DNA of 64,000 nt from Atriophallophorus winterbourni (GCA_013407085.1 JACCGJ010014003.1:1-64000), one strand, 5' to 3'; positions 61,201-63,875 are shown, counted from the stretch's first letter. Program-made: numbers and translations. Notes: generated by a model not told the origin, from the letters alone.

Positions 61201-63875
61201 GAGTTTTCAACTGTTCAAATCGGTTGATTGTTCAAACTTCCCTATTGAATGCGGTTTCGTGTTTGGTTTTTACTATTTACGGTGATAAACAGAGTGCTGC
61301 ACAGTCATATACTACGCTTGAGCTGAGATGCACAAACGTTGCCCTAGTTCAGGCATTTATAATAAAAGTGAAATGGCGGTGAGACTCCCGCAAGTTTCCT
61401 AATGCAGCTCATTCATGGCGGTAGTCCTTCTAGCGCTGTGTGCTATTCAATTTTACGTCCGCGTATTTTAGCTGATCGGGGCCAGAAAAGGAATTGCCTC
61501 TGATCACTAGAGGTTAACTTACGTATTGTGTTGCTCACATCCCCACTACCGGTTTCTGGCCGTTAACTTGTTTTACACTCCGTGACACATAACGGAAACG
61601 CTTTTGAAAAGATGGCTCTGGTTAATGCTGTTGCGTTTCCATTACAATGCAGCGTAACGTATTCACAGCGATCGATAGTCGTCAGTGTTTTACGTACGAA
61701 CTCGTTGAAGTTACATTTGTTGTTTATTCACCTAGTACGTGCGTTGATCACGTTCGACAATCAAAATATAAACAATGCTTACTAGATGGATCGTCACTGG
61801 AATCGGTTCGTCACGAATGACTATGAACGTCGCTGTGTGTGTGCGTCTTGAATGCCGTTCACCTCTGATTTCCCTCTTCGGTGTATTGTTGCCGTATGCG
61901 CATATTGTATTATCGATTTATTTTTACTGCAGTGTTGAATGGTATTTTGACTGGAACACACCCGGGAACAGTGTAAATGGTGCTTGGCGGTCAAATCATG
62001 GACCTCGTGTTGGCAGACAGCTTTCGTTCGCGTCACTGGCAAGTGCGAGCTCCTCGCTTGCGCCCAGAAACCTAGACTGGCAGTATCGGAAGAGATTGAT
62101 GGTGAGAACTCTTTTCCACACCACCAGATTGTCGCTACTTTCTTTGTTCTCACTGTTCTACTTTTTCCGTCATCTTAACGAACAACCTTCGTAAATGGTG
62201 GTACACTCAACTCGGTTTTGTTTCACGTCTTTTTACACTTGTAGGCCTCTGGGGAAATCGTGAACGGTTGTATGCGTATAGCATTTTTCCGACCCTAAAA
62301 TCCTATCCAAATGCTCTCATATCTGTCTAGGTCTGTGCAACCTGACAGTATCGTAGCCCACGTGCAGTCTCTGACTGTGCGGCACTTTGCGTGGATCAGG
62401 CTTCTGCTTTCATAACATCACGTTCTCCACTGACCGTATATGGTTTTTACAGTAGTCAATTTATAAGACTAACTCTAGGTCGTGACAAAGCCACGTGGGG
62501 AAGATCAAGGACATTTTTAAGGTTGGTGTGAAACCTCGTTCTAACTAACCGGGATTTACTGTGCTGTTTCCTAAAACTGTTTGTGGAATGTAGCCGTTGA
62601 AACTCACGTGATGAAACGTGTGTTTCGCAAGAATCTAGTTCCAGTCTTTCGACACGTAGTTATACAATCGATCTCTGAATATCACCTTTACACTCGCCGG
62701 AGTTTGTCTATTTTCTTTGGAACCCCCTGCCATCAGAAATGGTGTGTGTCGAGTAACCTTGTTTCGTCACCTATTATTATGAATACTACATCGTGAAGAT
62801 GCTTGTTTATTCGCCTTTGGGTCCGCATACCTAGTATTAAAAATTTAATTAACATGCTACATGTCACCATCGAAATTTTTAACTTTGCTGAAGACAGCTT
62901 GGCATTACGATCAGAACAATAATTGAGAATCAATCTTTAAGTGCGGTGGATGTGAGCGCCGCAGTCCATTGAGTTCATTTTCTTTTTCAAAATCCTAATC
63001 TTTCGTTTCTATATCATCATTATAATTGACATCATGGGCGCCTTCGCTTATGTGCACAGGTGGGTCGCCTTTAAATTTGTTACTTTAAAATCATGGTCCA
63101 CTGCAAGCAACCTTCCACGATGATGATCAGTTTTACCGCCCACTATCGAACCCGCGAGTTGGGAAGAACTTGCACTTGACCACTCACATTGGAGGCATTG
63201 TGTAAAGTGTCGTCTGCAACCTGGGGAGGAGCAGATACAGCTCTTGGCTGTTGAACGTAGATCACGCCGCCGGCGTGCAACTGACGCCCTACAACCGAGT
63301 TCTGACTATCGTTGTGAGCGCTGCGGGAGAGTGTTCCTACCGAATCGAAATGTTTAGTCATTCAAAAAGCTGTAAAACATGAAATTTCATGCGGTTGTGA
63401 TGTACATCCATTGTCGACATCGGCCGAATGAGGCCAACAACAATTGACCCGTTTCTGTATGCTAGTTTGCCCGTGCATGTAGCCTTGAAGGTCACGTAGT
63501 TCGCTTTCACTTGTCGCTATTGACCCATTCACTAACAGTCGTAAATGCAGGAACCAATATGGGTACCAACTCGAATTTGGCCCGCATTTTTGTGTAAATT
63601 ACGTTCATGATTTCTCTCCACGTTCAGATAAACGGTTTGGATATACTTCACGTGAAGTTTGATTGGGCCCGACAATTGGAAACGTATCAGCGGCCGTCAA
63701 CAGGCAGCACACTGCTTCAAATCGTGTACAACGCCAATTTTCAGCCGATGGTTTTTAACGCTTCCAGTTCGTTGGCTGAACACGCTCGATCTCAGTGGCT
63801 TGGGGACTATCATCCTTGGAACACACCATCTGGTGATCCGCACGGCCCGGCTCCTTTGAGTGTGACTTATAACAG
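6055..63875 (+). CDS. TENM: Teneurin (Ten-m/Odz) gene, 23 chained coding exons, 3' end outside window
   Basis: Whole-gene model. Teneurins are type II transmembrane cell-adhesion receptors (neuronal wiring, trans-synaptic binding to latrophilins in other animals). Joining the exons listed separately gives about 2188 codons without a stop, and every donor/acceptor pair keeps phase. Domain order (numbering from the first full codon of exon 1): cytoplasmic region 1-552; transmembrane helix about 553-576; juxtamembrane 577-722; EGF-like array about 725-1000; DPDCC Cys-rich stretch about 1015; TTR/FN-plug region about 1095-1400; NHL propeller about 1400-1840; YD shell from about 1850. Recognisable teneurin signatures include GDGLVDC-type (here [14 protein letters not shown]), [10 protein letters not shown] and NGILYKG-type (here HGILYRG). 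The carboxy-terminal half lies beyond 64000. Start codon unresolved: the first in-frame ATG in exon 1 is 6189, but exon 1 has a good acceptor and an open frame upstream of it. Missed small exons or alternative exons in the long introns are possible. Confidence 0.93.
6931..9339 (+). other. Teneurin intron 1
   Basis: 2.4 kb between matching splice sites (GTGAGT..TTTCAG, phase 1). Only short chance ORFs on either strand. No LINE or SINE-like copy recognised. Confidence 0.7.
9340..9787 (+). CDS. TENM: Teneurin exon 2 (Q-rich cytoplasmic segment)
   Basis: Acceptor TGTTTTCAG ends at 9339 and donor GTAAGT starts at 9788. It takes the 1 base carried from exon 1 and passes 2 bases on. Encodes about 149 residues with runs of glutamine (CAG/CAA mixtures near 9379-9435 and 9588-9602), Ala/Leu-rich stretches and a repeated short motif around LLAAQ. 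A second AG (CTGTGCAG, ending 9351) lies 12 bases downstream in the same phase, so a 4-residue acceptor choice is possible. Low-complexity Q content is the main character; no enzyme domain is seen. Confidence 0.8.
9934..9955 (+). repeat. Short perfect inverted repeat (hairpin)
   Basis: Arms TACCCACCAT and ATGGTGGGTA, 10 bp each, separated by TG, about 150 bases downstream of exon 2. Confidence 0.7.
10773..12056 (+). mobile_element. 5'-truncated non-LTR retrotransposon (RTE-like), RT and C-terminal region
   Basis: + strand reading starts within the RT finger region ([11 protein letters not shown], then [16 protein letters not shown]) and continues through [12 protein letters not shown] (catalytic Asp motif), the [10 protein letters not shown] motif, [10 protein letters not shown] (the YADD catalytic box) and [10 protein letters not shown] to the thumb and C-terminus with [11 protein letters not shown] and [13 protein letters not shown], ending at 12047. 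One +1 frameshift near 11733-11737 splits the protein; the first part stops at 11746 and the second resumes in the next frame. Truncated at its 5' end, so the endonuclease is missing. A TGAG/TGAT tail follows. No longer mobile by itself, but well preserved compared with other LINEs here, so probably a younger insertion. Confidence 0.88.
14041..14092 (+). repeat. SINE-like repeat, 3'-terminal fragment
   Basis: Matches the last 50 bases of the family: CACTTTGCCTGGATCAGG, TTGTGCTTTC and a TACATACATACA tail. Confidence 0.7.
14880..15970 (-). mobile_element. CR1/Jockey-like LINE reverse-transcriptase relic
   Basis: Minus-strand pieces in RT order: [13 protein letters not shown] and the linked [16 protein letters not shown] (15330-15580), then, after a deleted palm stretch, [19 protein letters not shown] (about 15090-15140) and [19 protein letters not shown] (14930-14990). 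Several stops and frame changes; dead element. Confidence 0.8.
17230..18910 (-). mobile_element. CR1-like LINE relic, copy A
   Basis: Minus strand. RT pieces from 5' to 3': [12 protein letters not shown] (about 18580-18620), a [18 protein letters not shown] segment (18370-18410), [15 protein letters not shown] (18190-18235), [11 protein letters not shown] with FANDI in place of the usual FADD-type box (about 18130-18175), [12 protein letters not shown] (about 17930-17970), then the 3' part around 17300-17720. Multiple stops. 17240-18520 is a second copy of 26540-27740. Confidence 0.85.
18990..19400 (-). repeat. Unclassified dispersed repeat with a 134-codon ORF
   Basis: A minus ORF at 18990-19394 has no domain that I recognise. 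Its 5' part (19313-19400) has a clearly related copy at 54991-55080 (shared blocks GGTGTC, GAACAG, TTTAAAT, GACCAATCCT), so this is a dispersed repeat and not a gene. Reading upstream on the minus strand (19690-19870) gives a broken Cys-containing frame, also unidentified. Confidence 0.5.
19897..20141 (-). repeat. SINE-like repeat, near full-length copy
   Basis: Full family order on the minus strand: CACGGATGTGCAATCGTGC start, a GCTAACATCG stretch, TGAGCTGCATGC, CTGGAGTCTCACTGCC, TCTAGGCCTGGGCAACCTGA, CCCACGTGCAGTCTGAC, CACTTTGCCTGGATCAGGC, TTGTGCTTTCATACATACA tail. Confidence 0.85.
20690..20924 (+). repeat. SINE-like repeat, near full-length copy
   Basis: Starts CACGGATGTGCAATCGTGCA at 20690 and runs to GCTTTTATGCCATAC. 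Inverted relative to the copies on both sides (19897-20141 and 21004-21219). Confidence 0.85.
21004..21219 (-). repeat. SINE-like repeat, near full-length copy
   Basis: Minus-strand copy from ACGGATGTGCAATCGTGCAG to TTGTGCTTTCATCC; lacks the CATA tail expansion. Confidence 0.85.
21593..21652. repeat. AT/TA dinucleotide microsatellite
   Basis: About 60 bases of alternating A and T with two short AATATATT interruptions; self-complementary and able to extrude as a cruciform. Confidence 0.9.
22455..22600 (+). repeat. Possible decayed tRNA-derived SINE
   Basis: Contains GCGCGAGGTCCTATGTTTCA followed by AACCC, close to a Pol III B box in the wording typical of trematode tRNA-derived SINEs (GAGGTCCTGGGTTCGA type), followed by CCAGGATGCATAGCT and a GGGTTACATTCTTTTCTAAC end. 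No intact hammerhead core could be found in it. Tentative. Confidence 0.35.
23570..23808 (+). repeat. SINE-like repeat, near full-length copy
   Basis: Begins CCACGGATGTGCAATCGT, contains TGAGCTGCATGCTGAAAC, TCTAGGCCTGGGCAACCTGA and CCCACGTGCAGTCTCTGACT, ends GCTTTCAAGCCATACCATA. Confidence 0.85.
24041..24203. repeat. Pair of oppositely oriented hammerhead-like relics
   Basis: Minus strand 24041-24090 contains TTGATGA..GGGAAACCGGTC; plus strand 24160-24203 contains CTGATAC..ACGAAACCGGTCGTGTGC. Both share a GGTGAG element inside the would-be stem II, different from the copies at 1.56 and 40.33 kb, so they represent another subfamily. Each has a changed base in the invariant core. Confidence 0.5.
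25087..25493 (+). CDS. TENM: Teneurin exon 3 (cytoplasmic end and transmembrane helix)
   Basis: Acceptor TTTCTTTGCAG ends at 25086; donor GTAAGT at 25494. Completes the CG+T codon from exon 2 and carries 1 base on. About 110 residues of Ser/Thr/Asn-rich cytoplasmic sequence with a proline motif PVPPPNHP are followed by a stop-transfer-like basic segment KTKRRCP and a strongly hydrophobic helix [19 protein letters not shown] (residues about 553-571). The basic side is N-terminal, as expected for the type II (N-in) topology of teneurins. The only membrane segment found in the gene. Confidence 0.9.
25765..26270 (-). repeat. GC-rich dispersed repeat (family R2), inverted copy
   Basis: Reverse complement of 4935-5270, with blocks GGTTGTCATAGCCGGGGG, TAAAATGCTCCCATATGG, GAGAAGGGGCGAAGGCGA and GGGAAAGGCTTCGGGAG on the + strand. 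It has an insertion-like stretch compared with the first copy. Confidence 0.75.
26540..27840 (-). mobile_element. CR1-like LINE relic, copy B
   Basis: Minus strand. Carries [19 protein letters not shown] (27630-27690), then [29 protein letters not shown] (about 27140-27200), and the C-terminal [20 protein letters not shown] with [16 protein letters not shown] near 26690-26900. Stops and frameshifts. Same family as 17230-18520; the two differ by small indels and many substitutions. Confidence 0.85.
28021..28140 (-). repeat. (CA)n tract and 5' fragment of SINE-like repeat
   Basis: A short CA dinucleotide run (28026-28045) is followed by 28066-28140, which on the minus strand equals the 5' third of the family (AGTGCAATCGTACAGTACTT .. 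TGAGCTG). Confidence 0.7.
28755..29114 (-). mobile_element. LINE-B C-terminal and 3' UTR fragment (downstream part of interrupted element)
   Basis: Minus strand encodes TSWDELA.., then the zinc-finger-like end [20 protein letters not shown] shared with 41245-41345, 53720-53870 and 63290-63360. The 3' UTR includes a GTACATCCATGTTCAACAT block also seen at 39920 and 63400. The matching upstream part of the same element lies at 29931-30135, separated by an inserted element. Confidence 0.8.
29115..29930 (-). mobile_element. Second LINE inserted inside LINE-B (CR1/Jockey-like 3' end)
   Basis: Minus strand: [34 protein letters not shown].., [12 protein letters not shown] and a C-terminal [21 protein letters not shown] stretch, typical of the RT thumb and C-terminus, in several frames. 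Its 3' end has AATAAA followed by a (CTT)n tail against position 29115. It interrupts LINE-B between the codons for ALDIN and TSW. Confidence 0.8.
29931..30135 (-). mobile_element. LINE-B fragment (upstream part of interrupted element)
   Basis: Minus strand encodes [21 protein letters not shown] and [13 protein letters not shown], the same sequence as the uninterrupted copy at 53900-54100. Truncated near 30135. Confidence 0.8.
30371..30397 (-). repeat. Hammerhead 3'-half remnant
   Basis: Minus strand ACGAAACCGGTCGTGGGGTG matches the GAAA-stem III-cleavage-stem I half of the 1.56-kb ribozyme. The CTGATGA half is not present in the adjoining sequence, so no ribozyme can form. Confidence 0.7.
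32366..32476 (+). repeat. SINE-like repeat, 3' half
   Basis: CATCTGTCTAGGTCTGGGCA through CACTTTGCCTGGATCAGGC and TTGTGCTTTCATTCATTTAT tail. Confidence 0.8.
33010..33326 (+). CDS. TENM: Teneurin exon 4 (extracellular juxtamembrane region)
   Basis: Acceptor GATGTGCAG ends at 33009; donor GTACGT at 33327. Takes 1 base, ends in phase 0. The encoded 106 residues follow the vertebrate juxtamembrane block: a segment like GVFWRSQ (here GVWSGEYRV), an N-glycosylation site in RYNITVT, a segment like GVYGRKGLPPSHTQYDF (here [17 protein letters not shown]), then a basic tail with RSKR at residues 667-670 (33279-33290), which fits the furin consensus R-X-K/R-R. Ends in a Ser/Lys-rich linker. Confidence 0.92.
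33327..35191 (+). other. Teneurin intron 4
   Basis: 1.9 kb, phase 0. Contains a minus-strand SINE-like 3' half at 33463-33575, only about 140 bases after exon 4. Remainder shows only chance ORFs. Confidence 0.7.
33463..33575 (-). repeat. SINE-like repeat, 3' half
   Basis: Minus strand: CTAGGCCTGGGC.., CAGTCTCTGACTGTGCGGCA, CTTTGCCTGGATCAGGC, then TTCCATACATACATACA. Confidence 0.8.
35192..35309 (+). CDS. TENM: Teneurin exon 5 (juxtamembrane beta segment before EGF1)
   Basis: Acceptor TTCGCTTTCAG ends at 35191; donor GTACGT at 35310. Phase 0 in, 1 base out. The longest open frame here is a different one; the phase-consistent frame reads [21 protein letters not shown], which matches the teneurin block with the pattern GxIxYLDxGxWHLAFYND. 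This independent match fixes both the exon and its frame. Followed by TFSIGDA and then the first EGF. Confidence 0.93.
35562..35602 (+). repeat. 14-bp perfect inverted repeat (hairpin) in intron 5
   Basis: Left arm GTGGGGTACAAACC (35562-35575), right arm GGTTTGTACCCCAC (35589-35602), loop of 13 bases. GC-rich stem, no mismatches. No flanking extension of the stem. Confidence 0.85.
36073..36209 (+). repeat. SINE-like repeat, partial copy
   Basis: A degraded GCTGTGCGCCAAATTAGTGC stretch, then CCTCATATCTGTATTGGCCT, CAACCTGACAGTATCTTAGC and GGATCAGGCTTGTGCTTTC. Confidence 0.8.
36483..36584 (+). CDS. TENM: Teneurin exon 6 (EGF-like domain 1)
   Basis: Acceptor CTCTTTCAG ends at 36482; donor GTGAGT at 36585; symmetric phase 1 exon of 102 bases. 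Encodes a complete six-cysteine EGF-like domain starting [12 protein letters not shown] and ending GPDCS, close to the vertebrate EGF1 pattern CPxNCxGxGxCxxGxCxCxxGFxGPDCS. Confidence 0.95.
39908..39985 (+). repeat. LINE-B 3' UTR fragment
   Basis: TGTGATGTACATCCATGGTC, then AACATCGACCGAAGGAGGCC and a CAACAACAACAA tail; same block as 63395-63446 (+) and 28800-28890 (-). Confidence 0.65.
40326..40366 (+). ncRNA. Hammerhead ribozyme, type I, intact core, sense strand of teneurin intron 6
   Basis: Core CTGATGA at 40332-40338, stem II GTGC (40339-40342) / GCAC with loop AAACA, GAAA at 40352-40355, minimal stem III ACCGGT (40355-40360), cleavage triplet GTC with the scissile bond after C 40361. 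Stem I CCCTAC/GTGGGA, five pairs including a G-U. All invariant positions of the hammerhead core are present. The upstream block GCGGATCCTGATCCTACTGT is shared with the 1.56-kb copy. A (GT)n run follows at 40369-40384. Encoded on the same strand as the gene, so it would be present in teneurin pre-mRNA. Confidence 0.88.
41245..41345 (+). mobile_element. LINE-B C-terminal fragment
   Basis: + strand reads [20 protein letters not shown], the LINE-B zinc-finger-like end, followed by a stop and an ATC trinucleotide run (41339-41354). Confidence 0.75.
42499..42605 (+). repeat. SINE-like repeat, 3' half, just upstream of exon 7
   Basis: CATATCTGTCTAGGCCTGTA, CAACCTGACAGTATCTTAGC, TTTGCCTGGATCAGGCTTG, tail CATACATACATAA. 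Its end is about 60 bases before the exon 7 acceptor, so the branch-point region lies next to or at the edge of the repeat. Confidence 0.85.
42664..42858 (+). CDS. TENM: Teneurin exon 7 (EGF-like domains 2 and 3)
   Basis: Acceptor TTTTTCGCAG ends at 42663; donor GTGAGT at 42859; symmetric phase 1. The first domain reads [25 protein letters not shown]. Aligned with vertebrate EGF2, the first cysteine is Ser (residue 758, 42669-42671) and the third is Tyr (residue 768, 42699-42701), leaving four cysteines. The second domain, [25 protein letters not shown], is a normal six-cysteine EGF matching vertebrate EGF3. Confidence 0.95.
42859..43371 (+). other. Teneurin intron 7
   Basis: 513 bases, phase 1, AT-rich. 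No repeat copy or additional exon seen. Confidence 0.7.
43372..43593 (+). CDS. TENM: Teneurin exon 8 (EGF-like domain 4 plus Ser/Thr-rich linker)
   Basis: Acceptor TTTCAATCGCAG ends at 43371; donor GTTAGT at 43594; symmetric phase 1. Encodes a six-cysteine EGF ([25 protein letters not shown]) followed by an unusual cysteine-free linker of about 45 residues rich in Ser, Ala, Thr and Val. Read-through past the donor meets a TAG after one codon, so retention of this intron would truncate the receptor. Confidence 0.92.
43594..44395 (+). other. Teneurin intron 8 with two degraded SINE-like copies
   Basis: Degraded family copies at about 43785-43922 (CTGGCTACTG, ATCGGTCTGTGCTTAAGC, GTCTGTGACTGTGCTGC) and 44020-44170 (CTACCGGTAGTCAACTGC, ATATCTGTCTAGGCCTGGG, CACTTTGCCTGGATCAAGC, tail TACATACATA). 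No EGF-coding exon can be found, although vertebrate teneurins encode EGF5 at this place. Confidence 0.7.
44396..44596 (+). CDS. TENM: Teneurin exon 9 (two EGF-like domains)
   Basis: Acceptor TTCAACTCAG ends at 44395; donor GTAAGT at 44597; symmetric phase 1. Two complete six-cysteine EGF domains: [23 protein letters not shown] and [24 protein letters not shown]. By order and sequence these resemble vertebrate EGF6 and EGF7. Neither shows the Tyr-for-Cys replacement of vertebrate EGF5. Confidence 0.95.
44731..44886 (+). CDS. TENM: Teneurin exon 10 (last EGF-like domain)
   Basis: Acceptor CTCGTGTTACAG ends at 44730; donor GTGAGT at 44887; symmetric phase 1. Frame reads [27 protein letters not shown], a complete EGF equivalent to vertebrate EGF8, followed by [12 protein letters not shown], which leads into the DGLVDC motif of the next exon. 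A longer ORF in another frame overlaps this exon and is a shadow. Confidence 0.94.
44963..45203 (+). CDS. TENM: Teneurin exon 11 (DPDCC Cys-rich region)
   Basis: Acceptor ATGGCTTTCAG ends at 44962; donor GTATGT at 45204; 1 base in, 2 bases out. Begins [12 protein letters not shown], the diagnostic teneurin Ca-binding-like Cys-rich stretch (vertebrate GDGLVDCMDPDCC). It continues through [13 protein letters not shown] to [19 protein letters not shown], matching the vertebrate FLIG segment. The preceding intron is only 76 bases. Confidence 0.95.
45850..46040 (+). repeat. SINE-like repeat
   Basis: CGCTAACGCCGTGCTAAATT, TAGTGAGCTGCATGCGAGTA, CTGTCTAGGCCTGACAGCAT (an internal 10-base deletion removes GGCAACCTGA-type sequence) and CATACATACATAC tail. 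Confidence 0.85.
46183..46226. repeat. (ACT)n trinucleotide microsatellite
   Basis: About 14 uninterrupted TAC/ACT units in intron 11. Confidence 0.95.
46525..46725 (+). repeat. SINE-like repeat, two joined pieces
   Basis: CGCAGCCAACACCGTTTTAA through CCTGGGCAACCTGACAGCAT and CCCACGTGCCGTCTGTGACT, then abruptly the 5' part of another copy (TGTGCTGTGCGGCTAACACC). Confidence 0.75.
46806..46915 (+). repeat. GC-rich dispersed repeat R2, short fragment
   Basis: Matches 4747-4856 (GGTTCCATGGTTCT, AGTAGGGGGTTAGCTTAGGG, AAAAGTCTTCCCGC) and runs straight into a SINE-like copy. Confidence 0.75.
46916..47092 (+). repeat. SINE-like repeat
   Basis: GCCACCGGTAGTGAGCTGCA, a GGTCTCACTACCATC block, CTAAGCCTGGGCAACCTGAC, GCCCACATGCAG and CATACACACAG tail. 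Confidence 0.85.
47258..47377 (+). CDS. TENM: Teneurin exon 12 (start of TTR-like domain)
   Basis: Acceptor TCATACACAG ends at 47257; donor GTAGGT at 47378; 2 bases are received and 2 passed on. Frame reads [22 protein letters not shown] and [10 protein letters not shown], matching the vertebrate pattern [20 protein letters not shown] and GYTITRQDG. This is the transthyretin/carboxypeptidase-regulatory-like beta sandwich at the base of the teneurin ectodomain. Confidence 0.93.
47687..48077 (+). CDS. TENM: Teneurin exon 13 (TTR-like / FN-plug region)
   Basis: Acceptor TTTCTCCTTAG ends at 47686; donor GTGAGT at 48078; 1 base in, phase 0 out. Reads [20 protein letters not shown], corresponding to vertebrate FDLVANGGASLTLVFERSP, then [18 protein letters not shown], corresponding to the TVWIPWNVFYVMDTLVM strand, and a Cys-containing stretch DMSMCKHHL. 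Length is near that of the vertebrate block. Confidence 0.94.
48078..48527 (+). other. Teneurin intron 13
   Basis: 450 bases, phase 0, no recognisable repeat or gene. Confidence 0.7.
48528..48774 (+). CDS. TENM: Teneurin exon 14 (FN-plug)
   Basis: Acceptor TTGATTTCAG ends at 48527; phase 0 in, 1 base out. Reads [17 protein letters not shown] (vertebrate DLKLSYLSSRAAGYK), then [20 protein letters not shown] (vertebrate FIWDKTDAYNQKVYGLSEA). The donor at 48775 is GTCTTT, a weak consensus. It is kept because joining to exon 15 restores the exact residue spacing of the family across the junction. Confidence 0.93.
48775..49609 (+). other. Teneurin intron 14 with a degraded SINE-like copy
   Basis: 835 bases. 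48850-48945 resembles the 3' half of the SINE-like family at low identity (ATCTGGGTCTAGACGACCTG, GCGGTCTGTCA, CACGGCAC). The rest is unremarkable. Confidence 0.6.
49610..49763 (+). CDS. TENM: Teneurin exon 15 (FN-plug to NHL transition)
   Basis: Acceptor ATCACCCCCAG ends at 49609; donor GTAAGC at 49764. Reads [44 protein letters not shown]. The family pattern VSVGYEYESC..LWEKRTAILQGYEL..WTLDKHHVLDVQNGILYKG is followed residue by residue, making this one of the best-conserved exons. 2 bases out. Confidence 0.96.
49764..51629 (+). other. Teneurin intron 15
   Basis: 1.9 kb, phase 2. Contains SINE-like copies at 50405-50500 (+, degraded) and 50518-50716 (-). Remaining sequence shows only chance ORFs. 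Confidence 0.7.
50405..50716. repeat. Two SINE-like copies tail to tail
   Basis: 50405-50500 on + is a degraded 3' half (TTGTCTAGGGCTGCGCAACC). 50518-50716 on - is a good copy lacking the 3' tail (+ strand shows GCAGTCAGAGGCTGCACGTG, CAGGTTGCCCAAGCATAGAC, TACTGCACGATTGCACATCT). Confidence 0.8.
51630..51851 (+). CDS. TENM: Teneurin exon 16 (NHL propeller, first blade)
   Basis: Acceptor TTCACCCACAG ends at 51629; donor GTGAGT at 51852; 2 bases in, 2 out. Reads [14 protein letters not shown], then SCAACSP (vertebrate SCPSCNG) and a blade-like strand set [26 protein letters not shown], equivalent to [21 protein letters not shown]. Starts the NHL beta-propeller. Confidence 0.93.
51852..52184 (+). 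other. Teneurin intron 16
   Basis: 333 bases, phase 2. Nothing recognised apart from the splice sites. Confidence 0.7.
52185..52602 (+). CDS. TENM: Teneurin exon 17 (NHL propeller, middle)
   Basis: The acceptor TTTTTCAAG ends at 52184 and is less canonical; it is supported by phase (AA+T codon) and by the conserved distance to the next exon. The donor at 52603 is GTGGGT. Phase 0 out. About 140 residues; recognisable strands YHLAAHPNF and [15 protein letters not shown] match the propeller pattern YYLATDP..LYVSDTNTRRI. More diverged than the flanking exons and with a longer loop (52195-52330). Confidence 0.85.
52683..52904 (+). CDS. TENM: Teneurin exon 18 (NHL propeller)
   Basis: Acceptor TCATCTCTGTAG ends at 52682; donor GTAGGT at 52905; symmetric phase 0, preceded by an 80-base intron. 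Reads [11 protein letters not shown] (family LIYFVDGTMIR), a Cys-containing loop VADCMNRS, and [17 protein letters not shown] (family DLAINPMDNSIYVLDNN). Confidence 0.93.
53650..54330 (-). mobile_element. LINE-B 3' portion (RT C-terminus and zinc-finger-like end)
   Basis: Best-preserved LINE-B copy. A minus ORF at 53726-54223 reads [17 protein letters not shown] sequence, [58 protein letters not shown] and ends with [20 protein letters not shown], where one cysteine of the finger has become Ser. Upstream on the minus strand, to about 54330, frames continue with a [20 protein letters not shown] stretch. 5'-truncated. Confidence 0.85.
54991..55080 (-). repeat. Second copy of the unclassified 19.3-kb repeat
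   Basis: Aligns with 19313-19400: ACACAGATGCTTCTTCA / ACACAGAAGCTTCGTCA, GGGTGTCAGTATGAACAG / GGGTGTCGGTACGAACAG, then TTTAAAT and GACCAATCCT. Confidence 0.6.
56673..57038 (+). CDS. TENM: Teneurin exon 19 (NHL propeller, later blades)
   Basis: Acceptor TGTCCTTTCCAG ends at 56672; donor GTACGT at 57039; symmetric phase 0. Reads [21 protein letters not shown] (family [20 protein letters not shown]), then blades [20 protein letters not shown] and [20 protein letters not shown] (family SLAASPDGTLYIADLGNIR). About 122 residues. Confidence 0.95.
57090..57965 (-). mobile_element. CR1-like LINE 3' end in intron 19
   Basis: Minus strand, two overlapping frames. 57542-57940: [80 protein letters not shown]. 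57208-57591: [41 protein letters not shown] [19 protein letters not shown]. One frameshift near 57560 separates them. An AATAAA signal lies near 57101 on the minus strand. Cut off on the 5' side at about 57965. Confidence 0.85.
58053..58605 (+). CDS. TENM: Teneurin exon 20 (end of NHL, start of YD shell)
   Basis: Acceptor ATTGTTTTCAG ends at 58052; donor GTATGT at 58606; phase 0 in, 1 base out. Reads [20 protein letters not shown] (family VASPTDQELYIFDINGTHQ), then [16 protein letters not shown] (family NTLRIRRDPN), and YD-type strands [12 protein letters not shown] and [20 protein letters not shown] (family FFDYDSEGRLTNVTFPTG). Largest extracellular exon, about 184 residues. Confidence 0.96.
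58606..60169 (+). other. Teneurin intron 20
   Basis: 1.6 kb, phase 1. An 18-bp perfect palindrome AACTACTCATGAGTAGTT lies at 59835-59852. No repeat family member or gene recognised. Confidence 0.7.
60170..60344 (+). CDS. TENM: Teneurin exon 21 (YD shell, diverged)
   Basis: Acceptor CCTGTTTCAG ends at 60169; donor GTAAGC at 60345; 1 base received, 2 passed. About 58 residues rich in Arg and Ser ([32 protein letters not shown]). It shows little direct similarity to vertebrate teneurins, but it is open, well bounded by splice sites, and its phases fit exons 20 and 22 exactly. The vertebrate counterpart in this place is also weakly conserved. Confidence 0.78.
60714..60756 (-). ncRNA. Decayed hammerhead ribozyme (intron 21)
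   Basis: Minus strand: GATCTTACTGT leader, CTGATGA core intact, loop AAACA, GAAA, ACCGGT and triplet GTT. Stem II is broken (GGAC against GCCG) and stem I keeps only about three pairs. Probably inactive. Confidence 0.65.
60808..61020 (+). repeat. SINE-like repeat, near full-length copy
   Basis: TTGTGCTGTGCGGCTAACAC, TAGTGAGCTGCATGCTGAAA, TGTCTAGGCCTGGGCAAGCT, CACTTTGCATGGATCAGGC, tail CATACATACATAC. Flanked on both sides by hammerhead-like relics in opposite orientation. Confidence 0.87.
61021..61060 (+). repeat. Hammerhead-like relic, sense strand
   Basis: TCCACTGAATGACAGCAAAC, AGCTGGAAACCGATTG: same layout as the other copies, but with an extra A in the CTGATGA core and a changed stem III. 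It abuts the SINE-like tail directly. Confidence 0.55.
61292..61450 (-). repeat. SINE-like repeat, degraded copy
   Basis: + strand shows GTGCTGCACAGTCATATACT, a GAGCTGAGATGCAC block, CGGTGAGACTCCCGCAAG and AATGCAGCTCATTCATGGCG; low identity but correct order. Confidence 0.55.
61532..61566 (-). repeat. Hammerhead 3'-half remnant
   Basis: Minus strand CGGCCAGAAACCGGTAGTGG, GGATGTGAGCAACAC; the same flank as the 3.3-kb copy (GTTGCTCACATCCCC on +). The CTGATGA half is missing. Confidence 0.6.
61933..62101 (+). CDS. TENM: Teneurin exon 22 (YD shell)
   Basis: Acceptor TTTACTGCAG ends at 61932; donor GTGAGA at 62102; 2 bases in, phase 0 out. Begins VEWYFDWN, equivalent to VEWRFRKE of vertebrate teneurins, followed by a Ser/Ala-rich loop and [10 protein letters not shown], which lines up with the FGRKLRV strand once joined to exon 23. 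Confidence 0.87.
62316..62413 (+). repeat. SINE-like repeat, 3' half
   Basis: CTCATATCTGTCTAGGTCTG, CAACCTGACAGTATCGTAGC, CACTTTGCGTGGATCAGGC, TTCTGCTTTCATAACA. Confidence 0.85.
63140..63450 (+). mobile_element. LINE-B 3' end fragment
   Basis: + strand reads [40 protein letters not shown], then [13 protein letters not shown] and a stop, followed by the 3' UTR block TGTGATGTACATCCATTGTC. Sense orientation; close in sequence to the minus-strand copy at 53.7-54.0 kb. Confidence 0.8.
63628..63875 (+). CDS. TENM: Teneurin exon 23 (YD shell), last exon in window
   Basis: Acceptor CACGTTCAG ends at 63627; donor GTGAGA at 63876; phase 0 in, 2 bases out. Reads [18 protein letters not shown] (family VNGRNLLSVDFDRTTKTE), then [19 protein letters not shown] (family FLLRIAYDTSGHPTLWLPS) and LSVTYNR (family MAVNVTYSS). 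The gene continues to the right. Confidence 0.94.
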